Origin: Burkholderiales bacterium 8X
Lineage (GTDB): Bacteria; Pseudomonadota; Gammaproteobacteria; Burkholderiales; Burkholderiaceae_C
Reading direction: 5' to 3'
DNA length: 64,000 bases
Assembly (NCBI GenBank): GCA_902506565.1
Contig: LR732703.1
Location: forward strand, 2,404,125-2,468,124
Shown one piece after another: positions 9,930-19,550 of the stretch (position 1 is the stretch's first letter; each line of letters begins with the position of its first letter). The notes below the pieces were generated by a model. The model ran no database searches, was not told the DNA's origin, and saw only the letters and a list, made by a program, of their open reading frames with translations. The position numbers were made by a program, and so were the translations under genes.

Positions 9930-12254
9930 CTAGTCGTTCATCAACTGCCATAGCCGGGACGAGCTGAGCGGCATGTCGAGGCGACCAGCCCGATCGGCCA
10001 GGCCGTTTCGCGCGAGCGCGTCGGCCACCGCATTGACGATGGCCGGCGTCGCGCCGATGGTGCCGAGTTCGCCCACGCCCTTCACGCCGAGCGGATTGTT
10101 GAGGCAGGGCGTGCTCTCGTCCATCTCGGTCTTCATCATCGATGCCAGCACATCGGCGCGCGGCGCCGCATAGTCCATCAGGCTGCCGGTGAGGGGCTGG
10201 CCGGTTTCGCGGTCGTACACCACCCGCTCGTAGAGGGCCTGGCCGATGCCCTGCACCGCGCCGCCTTCGAGCTGGCCGCGCACGATGAGCGGATTGACCA
10301 CCCGCCCGACATCGTTGACCGAGGCGTAGGCGACCACCTCGACCTCGCCGGTCGGCGCATCGATCTCGACCTCACACACATGGCAGCCGTTCGGCCAGGT
10401 CGGGCCCGCCACGTTGCTGGTCGAGTCCACGAAGATCTGCCGGTCGGGCTGGCGGCCGGCAAGGCTGAACAGGTCGAGTTCGATGTCGGTGCCGGCCACC
10501 TTGAACACGCCGGCCGCGTATTGCACGTCGGCGGCGGACACCTCCAGCTCCTGCGCCGCGAGGCTCTTCGCCTTGTCGATGGTGCGATCGGCGCCGACCC
10601 GCACGGCCGAGCCGCCGGTGAAGAGCGACCGCGAACCGGCGCTGCCGAAGCCGTCGCCCCGATCGGTGTCGCCGAGCACGATCCGCACCTTCTCGATCGG
10701 CACGCCGAAGGCGTCGACCGCCAACTGCGCGAGCGTGGTCGCGATGCCCTGCCCCATCGCGTTGACCGCGGAAAACACTTCGATCACGCCGTCGGCCTGG
10801 ACCGAGACCGTGACCCGCTCCTCGAACACGTTGCCACCCGTCCATTCGAGGAAGGTCGCGATGCCGAGGCCGCGCAGCTTGCCGCGCTGCTTCGACTCGG
10901 CCGCGCGCGCCTCGAATCCCTGCCAATCGGCCAGCGCCAGGCCCTGGTCCATGACCGATTCGAAGCGCCCGGTGTCGTAGACCTGCTTCATCGGGTTGGT
11001 GTAGGGCATCTGCTCCGGCCGGATGAAGTTGCGGCGGCGCAGCTCGATGCGATCGATGCCGATCTGCCGCGCCGCCTCGTCCATCAGGCGCTCGATCGTG
11101 TAGATGGCTTCGGGTCGGCCGGCGCCGCGGTAGGCGCCGGTCGGCGCGGTGTGGGTCAGCACGGCAAGGAAATGGAAATCGATGGTCTGGATGTCGTAGA
11201 CGCTGGTCTGCACCCAGGGGCCGATCAGGAGCTGGATCGCGACGCCGGTGCCGGTCGCGTAGGCGCCGACATTGGCATGCGTCTGGATGCGCAGGCCCAG
11301 GATCTTTCCGTTGGCGTCGAGCGCGAGTTCGGCCCGTGCCTCGATGTCGCGGCCGTGGCTGGTCGAGATGAACTCTTCGCTGCGCTCGGCCACCCACTTG
11401 ACCGGCCGCCGAACCGTCCGGGCCGCATGCGCGACCACGATGTCTTCCGGATAGGCGCCGGTTTTCATGCCGAAGCCGCCGCCCACGTCGCCGACCACGA
11501 CCCGAACCTGTTCCTTGGGCAAGCCCAGTGCCGAACAGACCGAGTTGCGCAGGCCCGATGGCATCTGCGTGCTGAGTCGGATGGTGAGCTGCTCGGACGC
11601 GCCATCGAAGTCGACCAGCACCGAGCGAGGCTCGATCGTGAGCGCCACCACGCGCTGGTTGACCACGTCGAGGGAAACGACATGCGCGGCCTTGTCGAAC
11701 GCCTCTGCGGTGGCCGACACGCTGCCATGCCGCATCTCGGCCGCGATGTTGCCGGTGGCGGGTTCGAACACCTGCGGCGCGTCGGGCGCGATCGCATCCT
11801 GCAGCGCGACCACCACCGGCTGAGAGTCGTAGTCGACCATGATGGCCTCGGCCGCATCCCGGGCCTGCTGCACGGTCTCGGCGACCACCGCAGCCACCGG
11901 CTCGCCGACGAAGCGGACCGTGTCCACGGCGAGCGGATGGCGCGGCGGGGTTGCGCACTCGGCGCCGTCGGCACGCTTGAAGCCCGACGCGCCGGGCAGG
12001 GGCTGGACGCCGGCTGCTTTGAGATCGGGGCCGGTGAGCACGCGCAAGACGCCAGGCATGGCCGCCGCCGCGGAGACATCAATCGATGTGAGCCGGGCGT
12101 GCGGATAAGGCGATCGCAAGAAGTAGAGGTGCGCCTGGTCGGGCAGGTTGACGTCGTCGGTATAGCGGCCTGCACCGGCCAGGAGACTTTCGTCTTCGAG
12201 CCGGCGAACGGCTTGGCCGCTGCCGAAGCGGATGGGTTCGATGAGGTTGCTCAC
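9930..12254 (-). CDS. Xanthine dehydrogenase-family molybdopterin-binding subunit, CoxL form II type
   Basis: Large catalytic subunit of a molybdenum hydroxylase. The protein is 774 residues from a GTG at 12254, chosen because AAGGA lies five bases upstream and homology (NLIEPIRFGSGQAVRRLEDE) starts there. GGGFGMKTGAYPED and AYRGAGRPEA are cofactor-contact regions. The AYRGAGR form marks the form II (putative) group, not the AYRCSFR of true aerobic CO dehydrogenase. KGVGELGTIGA near the C-terminus carries the conserved active-site glutamate. The usual FAD (CoxM) and 2Fe-2S (CoxS) partner genes are absent on either side, so partners would have to be encoded elsewhere. The substrate is unknown. 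Molybdenum cofactor genes sit 27 kb away. Confidence 0.88.
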   Translation of the reverse strand: MSNLIEPIRFGSGQAVRRLEDESLLAGAGRYTDDVNLPDQAHLYFLRSPYPHARLTSIDVSAAAAMPGVLRVLTGPDLKAAGVQPLPGASGFKRADGAECATPPRHPLAVDTVRFVGEPVAAVVAETVQQARDAAEAIMVDYDSQPVVVALQDAIAPDAPQVFEPATGNIAAEMRHGSVSATAEAFDKAAHVVSLDVVNQRVVALTIEPRSVLVDFDGASEQLTIRLSTQMPSGLRNSVCSALGLPKEQVRVVVGDVGGGFGMKTGAYPEDIVVAHAARTVRRPVKWVAERSEEFISTSHGRDIEARAELALDANGKILGLRIQTHANVGAYATGTGVAIQLLIGPWVQTSVYDIQTIDFHFLAVLTHTAPTGAYRGAGRPEAIYTIERLMDEAARQIGIDRIELRRRNFIRPEQMPYTNPMKQVYDTGRFESVMDQGLALADWQGFEARAAESKQRGKLRGLGIATFLEWTGGNVFEERVTVSVQADGVIEVFSAVNAMGQGIATTLAQLAVDAFGVPIEKVRIVLGDTDRGDGFGSAGSRSLFTGGSAVRVGADRTIDKAKSLAAQELEVSAADVQYAAGVFKVAGTDIELDLFSLAGRQPDRQIFVDSTSNVAGPTWPNGCHVCEVEIDAPTGEVEVVAYASVNDVGRVVNPLIVRGQLEGGAVQGIGQALYERVVYDRETGQPLTGSLMDYAAPRADVLASMMKTEMDESTPCLNNPLGVKGVGELGTIGATPAIVNAVADALARNGLADRAGRLDMPLSSSRLWQLMND

Positions 12255-12369
12255 TGTGTTCCTTGTGGTCGGCCGCCGCGCAGCACGGATCAGCCGACGA
12301 CTATAGGGTTTTCGGGCTCTTTCGGCAGGCGAAGCGCGCGCCGCTTGCGAAGCCGTGTATACCCGCTGC

Positions 12370-13122
12370 ATGAAGCTTCCATGGCTCGCACCCGGCGATC
12401 CGCTGCCCGACGCCAGCCGGGCATGGGGAGAACGCGACCCGGTGCCGGGATTGCTCGCGGCCGGCGGCGAGCTGGGCGTGTCGAGCCTGCTCGAAGCCTA
12501 TGGCAAGGGCGTTTTTCCGTGGTTCAGCGACGACCAGCCGATCCTGTGGTGGAGCCCCGATCCGCGGATGGTGCTGGAAGTCGAGCATTTCAAGCTGCAC
12601 CGGTCGCTGCGCAAGACCCTGCAACGCTTCGTTGCCGACAGCCGCTGCGAAATCCGCTTCGACCACGATTTCGAGTCGGTGATCAGGGCCTGCTCCGAGA
12701 CGCCCCGGGATGGCCAGGCCGGCACCTGGATCCTGCCAGAAATGGTGCAGGCCTACATCGCGCTGCATCGCGCCGGGCATGCCCACAGCGTCGAAACCTG
12801 GATCGACGGCGAACTCGCCGGCGGCCTGTATTGCGTTGCGATCGGACGCGCGGTGTTCGGCGAATCGATGTTCGCCCGGCGCACCGACAGCTCGAAATTT
12901 GCGCTGGCCGCGCTGGTCGCCTTCTGCCGCCGCAACGGCATCGGGGCGATCGACTGCCAACAGAACACCGGCCATCTCGCGAGTCTCGGCGCCCATGAAA
13001 TCCCTCGCCGGCGCTTCGTGGCCCACGTGGCGAAAGCCAGCAAGGAAGCCCCTCCGCGCTGGCGATTCGAGCCCGTATACTGGTCCGACATCCTGCCCGC
13101 GAGACCCCCCCTTCAGACGTGA
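12370..13122 (+). CDS. aat: Leucyl/phenylalanyl-tRNA-protein transferase Aat
   Basis: Adds Leu or Phe from aminoacyl-tRNA to proteins with N-terminal Arg or Lys, marking them for ClpS/ClpAP (N-degron pathway). The 250-residue product keeps [38 protein letters not shown] and [18 protein letters not shown], diagnostic of Aat. The ATG at 12370 suits the family's length; an in-frame ATG 15 bases upstream is also possible. A TATACC hexamer ends seven bases before the chosen ATG, so the mRNA could have almost no leader. Its stop overlaps the bpt GTG, so the two N-end-rule transferases form one operon. Confidence 0.95.
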   Translation: MKLPWLAPGDPLPDASRAWGERDPVPGLLAAGGELGVSSLLEAYGKGVFPWFSDDQPILWWSPDPRMVLEVEHFKLHRSLRKTLQRFVADSRCEIRFDHDFESVIRACSETPRDGQAGTWILPEMVQAYIALHRAGHAHSVETWIDGELAGGLYCVAIGRAVFGESMFARRTDSSKFALAALVAFCRRNGIGAIDCQQNTGHLASLGAHEIPRRRFVAHVAKASKEAPPRWRFEPVYWSDILPARPPLQT

Positions 13123-13868
13123 CGCACCTCAAGGATCTTCCGCTCCAGACGCTGCAGTTCTACGCGACCGCGCCCTATCCGTGCAGCTACCTGCCGGACC
13201 GGCAAGCCCGCTCGCAGGTGGCCACGCCGAGCCACCTCATCCACAACGACGCCTACTCGGACCTGGTCCTGAGCGGCTTTCGCCGCAGCGGCATGTTCAC
13301 CTATCGCCCCCATTGCGACGGCTGCAGCGCCTGCGTGCCGCTGCGGGTGCTGGCCCACTCGTTCGTGCCCAGCCGCAGCCAGAAGCGAGCCGCCAAGAAG
13401 CACGCCGGCCTGCAAGCCCGGGTCTTGAAGCTCTGCTTCGTGCCGGAGCACTACCAGCTCTACCTTCGCTACCAGACCGGTCGCCATTCCGGCGGCGGCA
13501 TGGATCACGACAGCATCGACCAGTACACCCAATTCCTGCTACAGAGCCGGGTCAACTCGCGCCTCGTGGAGTTTCGCGAAACGCTCGACGACGGCAGCGC
13601 CGGCAAGCTCAAGATGGTGTCGATCCTCGACGTGCTCAACGACGGCCTGTCGGCGGTCTACACCTTCTACGAGCCGGAGCCGGGTGCCTGCTACGGCACC
13701 TACAGCGTGCTCTGGCAGATCGCGCAGGCCCGCAAGCTCGGGCTCGATCACGTCTATCTCGGCTACTGGATCGCCGGCAGCACCAAGATGAACTACAAGG
13801 CGCTCTACCAGCCGCACGAGCTCCTCACCGGCGGCCGGTGGCAGGCGGGCCCGCATTCCATTACGTAA
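13119..13868 (+). CDS. bpt: Aspartate/glutamate leucyltransferase Bpt (arginyltransferase-like)
   Basis: Transfers leucine to N-terminal Asp or Glu, extending the bacterial N-degron pathway to acidic residues. The 249-residue protein resembles eukaryotic ATE1: an N-terminal domain with [15 protein letters not shown] and [13 protein letters not shown] (a cysteine cluster near residues 65-71), and a C-terminal GNAT-like half with [23 protein letters not shown] and [14 protein letters not shown]. Translation starts at a GTG overlapping the aat stop by four bases, implying coupling. Pairing of aat with bpt is common in proteobacteria that use both branches. Confidence 0.95.
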   Translation: MTHLKDLPLQTLQFYATAPYPCSYLPDRQARSQVATPSHLIHNDAYSDLVLSGFRRSGMFTYRPHCDGCSACVPLRVLAHSFVPSRSQKRAAKKHAGLQARVLKLCFVPEHYQLYLRYQTGRHSGGGMDHDSIDQYTQFLLQSRVNSRLVEFRETLDDGSAGKLKMVSILDVLNDGLSAVYTFYEPEPGACYGTYSVLWQIAQARKLGLDHVYLGYWIAGSTKMNYKALYQPHELLTGGRWQAGPHSIT

Positions 13869-13897
13869 GATGTGCAGCCGGTCCTTCCGCGCAGCTC

Positions 13898-14692
13898 ATG
13901 AGAAAACCACAATCAGACGTTCCCGCTACGCCGGTCATCCAGGTGATCGAGCGCATGTTCATGCTCATCGACGTGCTGGCCTCGCGTGAAGAAGCGATCT
14001 CTCTCAAGGAGATCAGCGAGAAGACCGGCCTCCATCCCTCCACCACCCACCGCATCCTGAACGACCTGGCAGTCGGCCGCTTCGTCGATCGGCCCGAGGC
14101 CGGCAGCTACCGGCTCGGCATGCGCCTCCTCGAACTCGGCAACCTCGTCAAGGGCCGGCTCAACGTGCGCGATGCCGCCATGACGCCGATGCGCGAACTG
14201 CACAAGTTGACCCAGCAGCCGGTCAACCTCAGCATGCGCCAGGGCGACGAGATCGTCTATATCGAGCGTGCCTACAGCGAGCGCTCCGGCATGCAGGTGG
14301 TTCGCGCGATCGGCGGGCGGGCGCCGCTGCATCTCACGTCGACCGGCAAGCTCTTCCTGGCAGTCGACGAACCGCAGCGCGTGCGCAGCTACGCCACCCG
14401 CACCGGCTTGGCCGGCCACACGCGTAACAGCATCACCCAGCTGCCGGTGCTCGAACGCGAGCTCTCCAAGGCGCGGCAGTACGGCGTCGCGCGGGACAAC
14501 GAGGAGCTCGAACTCGGCGTGCGCTGCATGGCTGCCGGCATCTACGACGACCAGGGTCGTCTGGTGGCGGGGCTATCGATTTCCGCGCCGGCCGATCGAC
14601 TGGACGAAGGCTGGATGCCGAAGCTCCAGGCCACGGCCAACGAGATTTCTTCGGCGCTCGGCTACAGCGCGAATTCACCCGGCGAGGCTTGA
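13898..14692 (+). CDS. IclR-family transcriptional regulator
   Basis: A 264-residue regulator distinct from the pobR-like gene. Residues about 10-75 form the winged helix (VIERMFMLIDVLASREEAISLKEI then KTGLHPSTTHRILNDL). Residues about 90-260 form the effector-binding domain with YIERAYSERSGMQVVRAIG, APLHLTSTGKLFLA and LELGVRCMAAGIYDDQGRLVAGLSIS. The start at 13898 is an ATG 29 bases after bpt; the frame is open further upstream but that part shows no homology. Target genes are not evident because neighbours are housekeeping genes, and the effector is unknown. Confidence 0.88.
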   Translation: MRKPQSDVPATPVIQVIERMFMLIDVLASREEAISLKEISEKTGLHPSTTHRILNDLAVGRFVDRPEAGSYRLGMRLLELGNLVKGRLNVRDAAMTPMRELHKLTQQPVNLSMRQGDEIVYIERAYSERSGMQVVRAIGGRAPLHLTSTGKLFLAVDEPQRVRSYATRTGLAGHTRNSITQLPVLERELSKARQYGVARDNEELELGVRCMAAGIYDDQGRLVAGLSISAPADRLDEGWMPKLQATANEISSALGYSANSPGEA

Positions 14693-14712
14693 GCCGCAGC
14701 GGCTGATGCAAG

Positions 14713-14745
14713 AACGCCCACGTTCCGGCGACGGAAGTGGGCGTT
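14713..14745. terminator. Hairpin between convergent iclR and pbpG genes
   Basis: AACGCCCAC (14713-14721) pairs perfectly with GTGGGCGTT (14737-14745), and the loop can extend the stem through TTCC/GGAA. It sits between two converging genes. Neither side has a strong T run (TTGTT on the + side), so it could be a weak bidirectional terminator. Confidence 0.55.
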
Positions 14746-14789
14746 GTTCGAAGCGAGCGGGCTCGAGGGGCCTGGCCCCGGTCGCCGAC

Positions 14790-15959
14790 TCAACCGGCAA
14801 TCTGCGCAGACAAGCTTTGATGCGTAGCCGGGTTGCTCATGTGGGTGGCTTCGACCCAGCGTTTGACCCGCTCGGCATCGCCGATGCGGCTCAGCTTGCC
14901 GGCTGAATCCAAGAACACCATGATGACCTTGCGACCGGCGATCCGGGCCTGCATCACGAGGCACTGACCCGCTTCGGAGATGTAGCCGGTCTTCTGCAGG
15001 CCGATGTCCCAGTCGGGGCTCTTCACCAGGCGATTGGTGGTGTTGTACTGGAGAACCCGCTTGCCGACCTCGACCTGGTACTCGGGCGAGGTCGAGAGCT
15101 GGCGAACCGTGGCGTCGGCATAGGCCGCATTGACCAGCAACGCGAGGTCTTGTGCGCTCGACTGATTGCTGCTGGACAAGCCCGTCGGCTCGACGTAGCG
15201 CGTGTCCTTCATGCCGAGCATGCGCGCCTTGGCGTTCATCACGCTCACGAAGGTGGCAAGGCCGCCAGGGTAAGTGCGCCCGAGCGCATGCGCGGCGCGG
15301 TTCTCGCTCGACATCAGCGCCAGGTGCAGCAGCTCGCCCCGTGGCAAGGTGGTGCCGACGGTGAGGCGGGAACGGCTCCACTTCTCGGTGTCGACGTCGT
15401 CCTGGGTGATGGTGACGAGTTCGTCGGCAGGCAACCGTGCCTCGCTGATGACCAGCCCGGTCATGAGCTTGGTGAGCGATGCGATCGGCAGTACGGCGTG
15501 ATCGTTCTTGCTGAAGAGGACTTCGCGCGTGTCCTGGTCGATGACCAGGGCGACGCTCGACTTGAGGTCGAGGGCATCCTCGGTGCCGTGCAGGCCGGCC
15601 ATCTGACCGAACGATTGGCGGGCCGGCGCTTCGGCCACGCTCACGAGCGAACGGCGCTGCACCGCGACCACCGTCTTGCCGTTCTTCTGGCGAATGGTGG
15701 CGACGACATTGCGGCCTGCCTTAACAGAGCGCTCGGCTTTGGCGGGAGTGCGCCGCTCGGCGACCGCGCGAGAAGATGAAGATGAAGACGACGAGCGCTT
15801 CGAATCGGCGCTGGCCGAAGTCTTCTTGGAAGTCGGGGTCTTCTTGGCTGCGTTGGCAGCGGGCAGCAAAAACGCCGTGGCACAGAGCGCGACGGCGATG
15901 AGGCGGAAGAACGGCTGGAAGCGCTGGCTTGAAACTCGATGAAAACGGGCTTCGGGCAT
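14790..15959 (-). CDS. pbpG: D-alanyl-D-alanine endopeptidase (PBP7/8 type)
   Basis: Cleaves peptide cross-links in peptidoglycan in the periplasm. The 389-residue protein has a signal sequence (about 15-38), a basic Ser/Lys/Ala-rich stretch (about 40-85) and a peptidase S11 domain with active-site SxxK in ASLTKLM, SxN in SSENRAAHA and KTG in LQKTGYISEAG. I chose the ATG at 15959 over one 60 bases upstream because GGAG precedes it and a promoter with 17-base spacing ends at 15995, inside the longer version. The basic N-terminal tract is longer than in E. coli PBP7 and may contact the wall or nucleic acid. Confidence 0.92.
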   Translation of the reverse strand: MPEARFHRVSSQRFQPFFRLIAVALCATAFLLPAANAAKKTPTSKKTSASADSKRSSSSSSSSRAVAERRTPAKAERSVKAGRNVVATIRQKNGKTVVAVQRRSLVSVAEAPARQSFGQMAGLHGTEDALDLKSSVALVIDQDTREVLFSKNDHAVLPIASLTKLMTGLVISEARLPADELVTITQDDVDTEKWSRSRLTVGTTLPRGELLHLALMSSENRAAHALGRTYPGGLATFVSVMNAKARMLGMKDTRYVEPTGLSSSNQSSAQDLALLVNAAYADATVRQLSTSPEYQVEVGKRVLQYNTTNRLVKSPDWDIGLQKTGYISEAGQCLVMQARIAGRKVIMVFLDSAGKLSRIGDAERVKRWVEATHMSNPATHQSLSAQIAG

Positions 15960-15994
15960 TAAGTGTTTCTCCAGCGGCATCGAAAAGGAACCGC

Positions 15995-16023
15995 AGTGTA
16001 TCGAATACAAAAAAAGCATGCAA
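15995..16023 (-). promoter_or_regulatory. Sigma-70-type promoter for pbpG
   Basis: On the minus strand TTGCAT (16023-16018), 17 bases, then TACACT (16000-15995). Each hexamer matches consensus at four positions. Transcription would start near 15988, leaving about 29 bases before the ATG at 15959. Confidence 0.6.
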
Positions 16024-16076
16024 TATCAGTTACTTGCACTACGTTCTTCATCTTGATGAAAGATTGCACGAAAAGC

Positions 16077-17630
16077 CTAACCTTGTGCGGCCACTTTCTC
16101 CGATTGGCGCTGTAACTTGTTGAGCGCACTCAGATAAGCCTTGGCCGAAGCCACCACGATGTCCGGATCGGCGCCGACCCCGTTCACCACGCGGCCGGCA
16201 TTCTGCAATCTCACCGTCACTTCGCCCTGGCTCTCGGTCGAACCGCTGATCGCGTTGACCGAATACAGGACCATCTCCGCGCCGCTCTTCACCTGCGCCT
16301 CGATCGCCTTGAGCGAAGCGTCGACCGGGCCGTTGCCCTCGGACTCGGCGTGGACCTCCTGCCCTTCCACCGTGAACACGATCCGCGCCCGCGGCCGCTC
16401 GCCGGTCTCGCTGTGCTGCGACAAAGAAACAAACGCAAACTGCTCTGAAACGTGCGACAGCTCTCCGTCGCTGACGAGCGCGAGGATGTCTTCGTCAAAT
16501 ATTTCGCTCTTGCGATCCGCGAGCTCCTTGAAGCGCGAGAAGGCAGCGTTGATGTCCGCCTCGCTTTGCATCGCGACGCCGAGTTCCTGCAGCCGCTGCT
16601 TGAACGCATTGCGGCCGCTCAGCTTGCCGAGCACGATCTTGTTGGCGCTCCAGCCCACGTCCTCCGCACGCATGATCTCGTAGGTGTCGCGGGCCTTGAG
16701 CACGCCGTCCTGGTGAATGCCGGAGGCATGAGCGAAGGCATTGGCACCGACCACGGCCTTGTTCGGCTGCACCACGAAGCCGGTGGTTTGGCTCACCATG
16801 CGGCTCGCGGCGACGATGTGGCGGGTGTCGATCCGCAGGTCGAGGCCGAAGTAGTCCTTGCGGGTCTTGACCGCCATCACGATCTCCTCGAGCGAACAGT
16901 TGCCCGCTCGCTCGCCGAGGCCGTTGATGGTGCATTCGACCTGCCTGGCACCGCCGATCTTCACGCCGGCGAGCGAGTTGGCGACCGCCATGCCGAGATC
17001 GTTGTGGCAATGCACCGACCAGATCGCCTTGTCGCTGTTCGGAATGCGCTCCCGCAGGTTCTTGATGAAATTGCCGTACAGCTCCGGAATCGCATAGCCG
17101 ACCGTGTCCGGCACGTTGATGGTGGTGGCGCCTTCGTCGATGACCTTCTCGATGACCCGGCACAGGAAATCGGGGTCGCTCCGATAGCCGTCCTCGGGGC
17201 TGAACTCGACGTCGCCGATCAGGTTGCGGGCAAACCGTACCGCGAGCTTCGCCTGCTCGAACACCTCGTCGGGGCTCATTCGCAGCTTCTTCTCCATGTG
17301 CAGCGGCGAGGTCGCGATGAAGGTGTGGATGCGGCCTCGCGCTGCGCCCTTCAGCGCCTCGGCCGCGCGGGAGATATCGCGGTCGTTGGCGCGCGAAAGG
17401 CCGCAGACCACCGAATCCTTGATGGCGTCGGCGATCGCCTTCACCGCCTCGAAGTCGCCGTTGGAGCTGGCCGGGAAACCCGCTTCGATCACGTCCACCC
17501 GCAGCCGTTCGAGTTGCTTGGCAATGCGCAGCTTCTCGTCCTTGGTCATCGATGCGCCGGGCGATTGCTCGCCGTCGCGCAAGGTGGTGTCGAAGATGAC
17601 GAGCTGGTCGGACGCTGCGGGGCTGGACAT
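16077..17630 (-). CDS. leuA: 2-isopropylmalate synthase, bacterial-type LeuA
   Basis: Condenses acetyl-CoA with 2-oxoisovalerate, the first step of leucine synthesis. The 517-residue protein begins with the catalytic TIM barrel: [17 protein letters not shown] (metal-binding Arg-Asp), [16 protein letters not shown] with metal histidines near residue 205, and [14 protein letters not shown]-terminal LeuA regulatory domain (about 380-510) gives leucine feedback. This is the family found in E. coli. AAGGAG precedes the ATG. It lies 39 bases after a second leuA of the other family and should share its transcript and attenuator. Having both families in tandem is unusual; one may be specialised for another 2-oxoacid. 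Confidence 0.92.
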   Translation of the reverse strand: MSSPAASDQLVIFDTTLRDGEQSPGASMTKDEKLRIAKQLERLRVDVIEAGFPASSNGDFEAVKAIADAIKDSVVCGLSRANDRDISRAAEALKGAARGRIHTFIATSPLHMEKKLRMSPDEVFEQAKLAVRFARNLIGDVEFSPEDGYRSDPDFLCRVIEKVIDEGATTINVPDTVGYAIPELYGNFIKNLRERIPNSDKAIWSVHCHNDLGMAVANSLAGVKIGGARQVECTINGLGERAGNCSLEEIVMAVKTRKDYFGLDLRIDTRHIVAASRMVSQTTGFVVQPNKAVVGANAFAHASGIHQDGVLKARDTYEIMRAEDVGWSANKIVLGKLSGRNAFKQRLQELGVAMQSEADINAAFSRFKELADRKSEIFDEDILALVSDGELSHVSEQFAFVSLSQHSETGERPRARIVFTVEGQEVHAESEGNGPVDASLKAIEAQVKSGAEMVLYSVNAISGSTESQGEVTVRLQNAGRVVNGVGADPDIVVASAKAYLSALNKLQRQSEKVAAQG

Positions 17631-17669
17631 GGGGTTCTCCTTGCTGGATGGCGGGGATCGGCGAGGCTC

Positions 17670-19373
17670 TCAGGCCGCTTCGACCGCCGATTGTGCTTGC
17701 TTTGCGCCCGGCGCCCGGGCCCGCTCGAGACCCGACACGATCGCCTTCAACGACGCGGCGACGATGTTCGCGTCGATGCCCACGCCGAACAGCGTTCGCC
17801 GGTCATCCACTCGAAGCTCCAGATAGGCCACCGCCCGCGCGTCGGCGCCGGCGCCGATCGCATGCTGGTGGTAGTCGATGACGCGGATGGCATGCCCGGT
17901 CGCGCGGGCCAGGCCCTGGATGAAGGCGTCGATCGGGCCGTTGCCCTCGCCCTCGATCTTGATCTCTGCGCCGTCCCACAGCATGTCGGCCTGCAGCACG
18001 ACCGATGCCGAACCACCCTCGCCTCGCTCCTCGATCGCCCGATGGCGCGGCGCCGCCGGGGAATCGAGGCGGTACTCGCCTTCGAAGAGCTGCCAGAGGT
18101 CGCTCGCCACCAGCTCCTTGCCGGCCACGTCCATCACGCGCTGCACCGCCTGGCTGAATTCCATCTGCAGCCGCCGCGGCAACTCGAGCCCGTACTCGCT
18201 TTCGAGCAGGTACGAGATGCCGCCCTTGCCCGATTGGCTGTTGACCCGGATCACCGCTTCGTAGCTGCGGCCGACGTCCTTCGGGTCGATCGGAAGGTAG
18301 GGCATGTCCCAGGCATCGTCCGGCCGGCGCGCGGCGAAGGCCTTCTTGATCGCATCCTGGTGCGAGCCCGAGAACGAGGTGTAGACCAGGTCCCCGACGT
18401 ACGGATGCCGCGGATGCACCGGGATCTGGTTGCAATGCTCGACCACGGTTCGCAGTTCGTCGATATTGGAGAAGTCGAGGTGGGGCGAGACGCCCTGCGT
18501 ATAGAGGTTGAGCGCCACGTTCACGATGTCGAGGTTGCCGGTGCGCTCGCCGTTGCCGAAGAGGCAGCCTTCGATGCGGTCGGCGCCGGCCATCAACGCG
18601 AACTCGCCGGCAGCGGTGCCGGTGCCGCGATCGTTGTGCGGATGAACCGACAACACGATCGAGTCGCGCCGTTCGAGATGTCGGTGCATCCACTCGATCA
18701 TGTCCGCGAAGATGTTCGGCGTCGAATGCTCCACCGTCGAAGGCAGGTTGACGATGCACTTGCGAGAGGGCGTCGGCTGCCACACCGCGGTGACCGCGTC
18801 GACCACCTGCTTGGAAAACGCGAGATCGGTGCCGGAAAACATTTCGGGTGAGTACTGGAAGGTCCAGCGCGTCGTCGGCTGGGCGGCGGCAAGCTCGTTG
18901 AACATGCGTGCATGCGTGGTCGCGAGTTCGACGATCTGGTCCTCGTCCATGCCGAGCACGACCCGCCGCATGATCGGCGCGACGGCGTTGTACAGATGGA
19001 CGATCGCGCGGGGTGCGCCCTGCAGGGCCTCGAAGGTGCGGGCGATCAGCTGGTCGCGAGCGGGCGTCAGCACCTGGATCGTCACATCGTCCGGAATGCG
19101 GTCTTCCTCGATCAGCTTGCGCACGAAGTCGAACTCGACCTGCGACGCGGACGGGAAGCCGACCTCGATCTCCTTGAAGCCGATCGACACCAAGGTCTCG
19201 AACATGCGCATCTTGCGGGCCATGTCCATCGGCTCCACCAGGGCCTGGTTGCCGTCCCGGAGGTCCGTCGACAGCCAGATCGGCGCCTGGGTCAGCACGG
19301 CATCGGGCCAGGTGCGGTCCTTGAGGCCGATGGGCGCGAAGGCGCGGTACTTGCGATCGGGTTGTTGCAACAT
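17670..19373 (-). CDS. leuA: 2-isopropylmalate synthase, yeast/actinobacterial-type LeuA
   Basis: Catalyses the same committed step of leucine synthesis as the gene that follows, but belongs to the longer family known from yeast and actinobacteria. The 567-residue protein starts [20 protein letters not shown]. It then has [15 protein letters not shown] (catalytic barrel, near residue 36), [39 protein letters not shown]-type metal and substrate motifs near residue 240, and a C-terminal regulatory domain (about 430-560). The leader upstream contains a Leu-codon attenuator, direct evidence that leucine controls expression. It is first in a two-gene leuA operon downstream of pssA. Confidence 0.94.
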   Translation of the reverse strand: MLQQPDRKYRAFAPIGLKDRTWPDAVLTQAPIWLSTDLRDGNQALVEPMDMARKMRMFETLVSIGFKEIEVGFPSASQVEFDFVRKLIEEDRIPDDVTIQVLTPARDQLIARTFEALQGAPRAIVHLYNAVAPIMRRVVLGMDEDQIVELATTHARMFNELAAAQPTTRWTFQYSPEMFSGTDLAFSKQVVDAVTAVWQPTPSRKCIVNLPSTVEHSTPNIFADMIEWMHRHLERRDSIVLSVHPHNDRGTGTAAGEFALMAGADRIEGCLFGNGERTGNLDIVNVALNLYTQGVSPHLDFSNIDELRTVVEHCNQIPVHPRHPYVGDLVYTSFSGSHQDAIKKAFAARRPDDAWDMPYLPIDPKDVGRSYEAVIRVNSQSGKGGISYLLESEYGLELPRRLQMEFSQAVQRVMDVAGKELVASDLWQLFEGEYRLDSPAAPRHRAIEERGEGGSASVVLQADMLWDGAEIKIEGEGNGPIDAFIQGLARATGHAIRVIDYHQHAIGAGADARAVAYLELRVDDRRTLFGVGIDANIVAASLKAIVSGLERARAPGAKQAQSAVEAA

Positions 19374-19410
19374 GTGAAGCTCTCTGGTGGTGGGGGTCCA
19401 ACCAGCAACC

Positions 19411-19448
19411 TCAAAACAAACGGCCCGTTGCTGGTGCTAACGGGCCGT
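19411..19448 (-). terminator. Leucine attenuator: rho-independent terminator
   Basis: On the minus strand ACGGCCCGTT (19448-19439) pairs with AACGGGCCGT (19429-19420) around a nine-base loop, and is followed by TTGTTTTGAGG. It lies between the leader peptide stop (19469) and leuA (19373). Its 5' arm carries GCCCGT, which can instead pair with ACGGGC inside the leader peptide gene (19485-19480), giving an antiterminator. The loop and 3' arm can also pair with GTTGCTGGT further downstream (19409-19401). Confidence 0.85.
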
Positions 19449-19468
19449 GTCGAGGAGATGCGCGTGCG

Positions 19469-19522
19469 CTACCTTTTCCGCCCGTGGGGGATCGGTAGTA
19501 GGGCCAGCGAGATCTTGTTCAT
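19469..19522 (-). CDS. leuL: Leucine leader peptide of the leuA attenuator, 17 residues
   Basis: Encodes MNKISLALLPIPHGRKR and a TAG stop. Three leucine codons occur in four positions (CTG GCC CTA CTA); CTA is a rare codon in GC-rich genomes. It starts 28 bases past the pssA stop and ends 20 bases before the terminator hairpin. The Leu codons contain GCCC (19504-19501), which can pair with GGGC in codons 14-15. A ribosome stalled for lack of leucyl-tRNA would cover GCCC and free ACGGGC to block the terminator. This is the classic logic of amino-acid attenuators. The ribosome binding site is weak. Confidence 0.8.
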   Translation of the reverse strand: MNKISLALLPIPHGRKR

Positions 19523-19550
19523 GAGGGTTGCGAATTTAGCACAGCATCCG

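Noticed and set aside
10380-12998. An 872-codon open frame on the plus strand
   Set aside because: It lies antisense to the CoxL-type gene and runs on through aat in a wrong frame. It has no recognisable domain and His/Arg/Asp-heavy composition.
14790-16019. pbpG starting at the ATG at 16019
   Set aside because: A -35/-10 pair with 17-base spacing lies at 16023-15995, inside that longer version. The ATG at 15959 has a ribosome site and leads directly into the signal peptide.
16452-18851. A 799-codon plus-strand frame across both leuA genes
   Set aside because: Antisense shadow of two well-supported synthases; no family resemblance.
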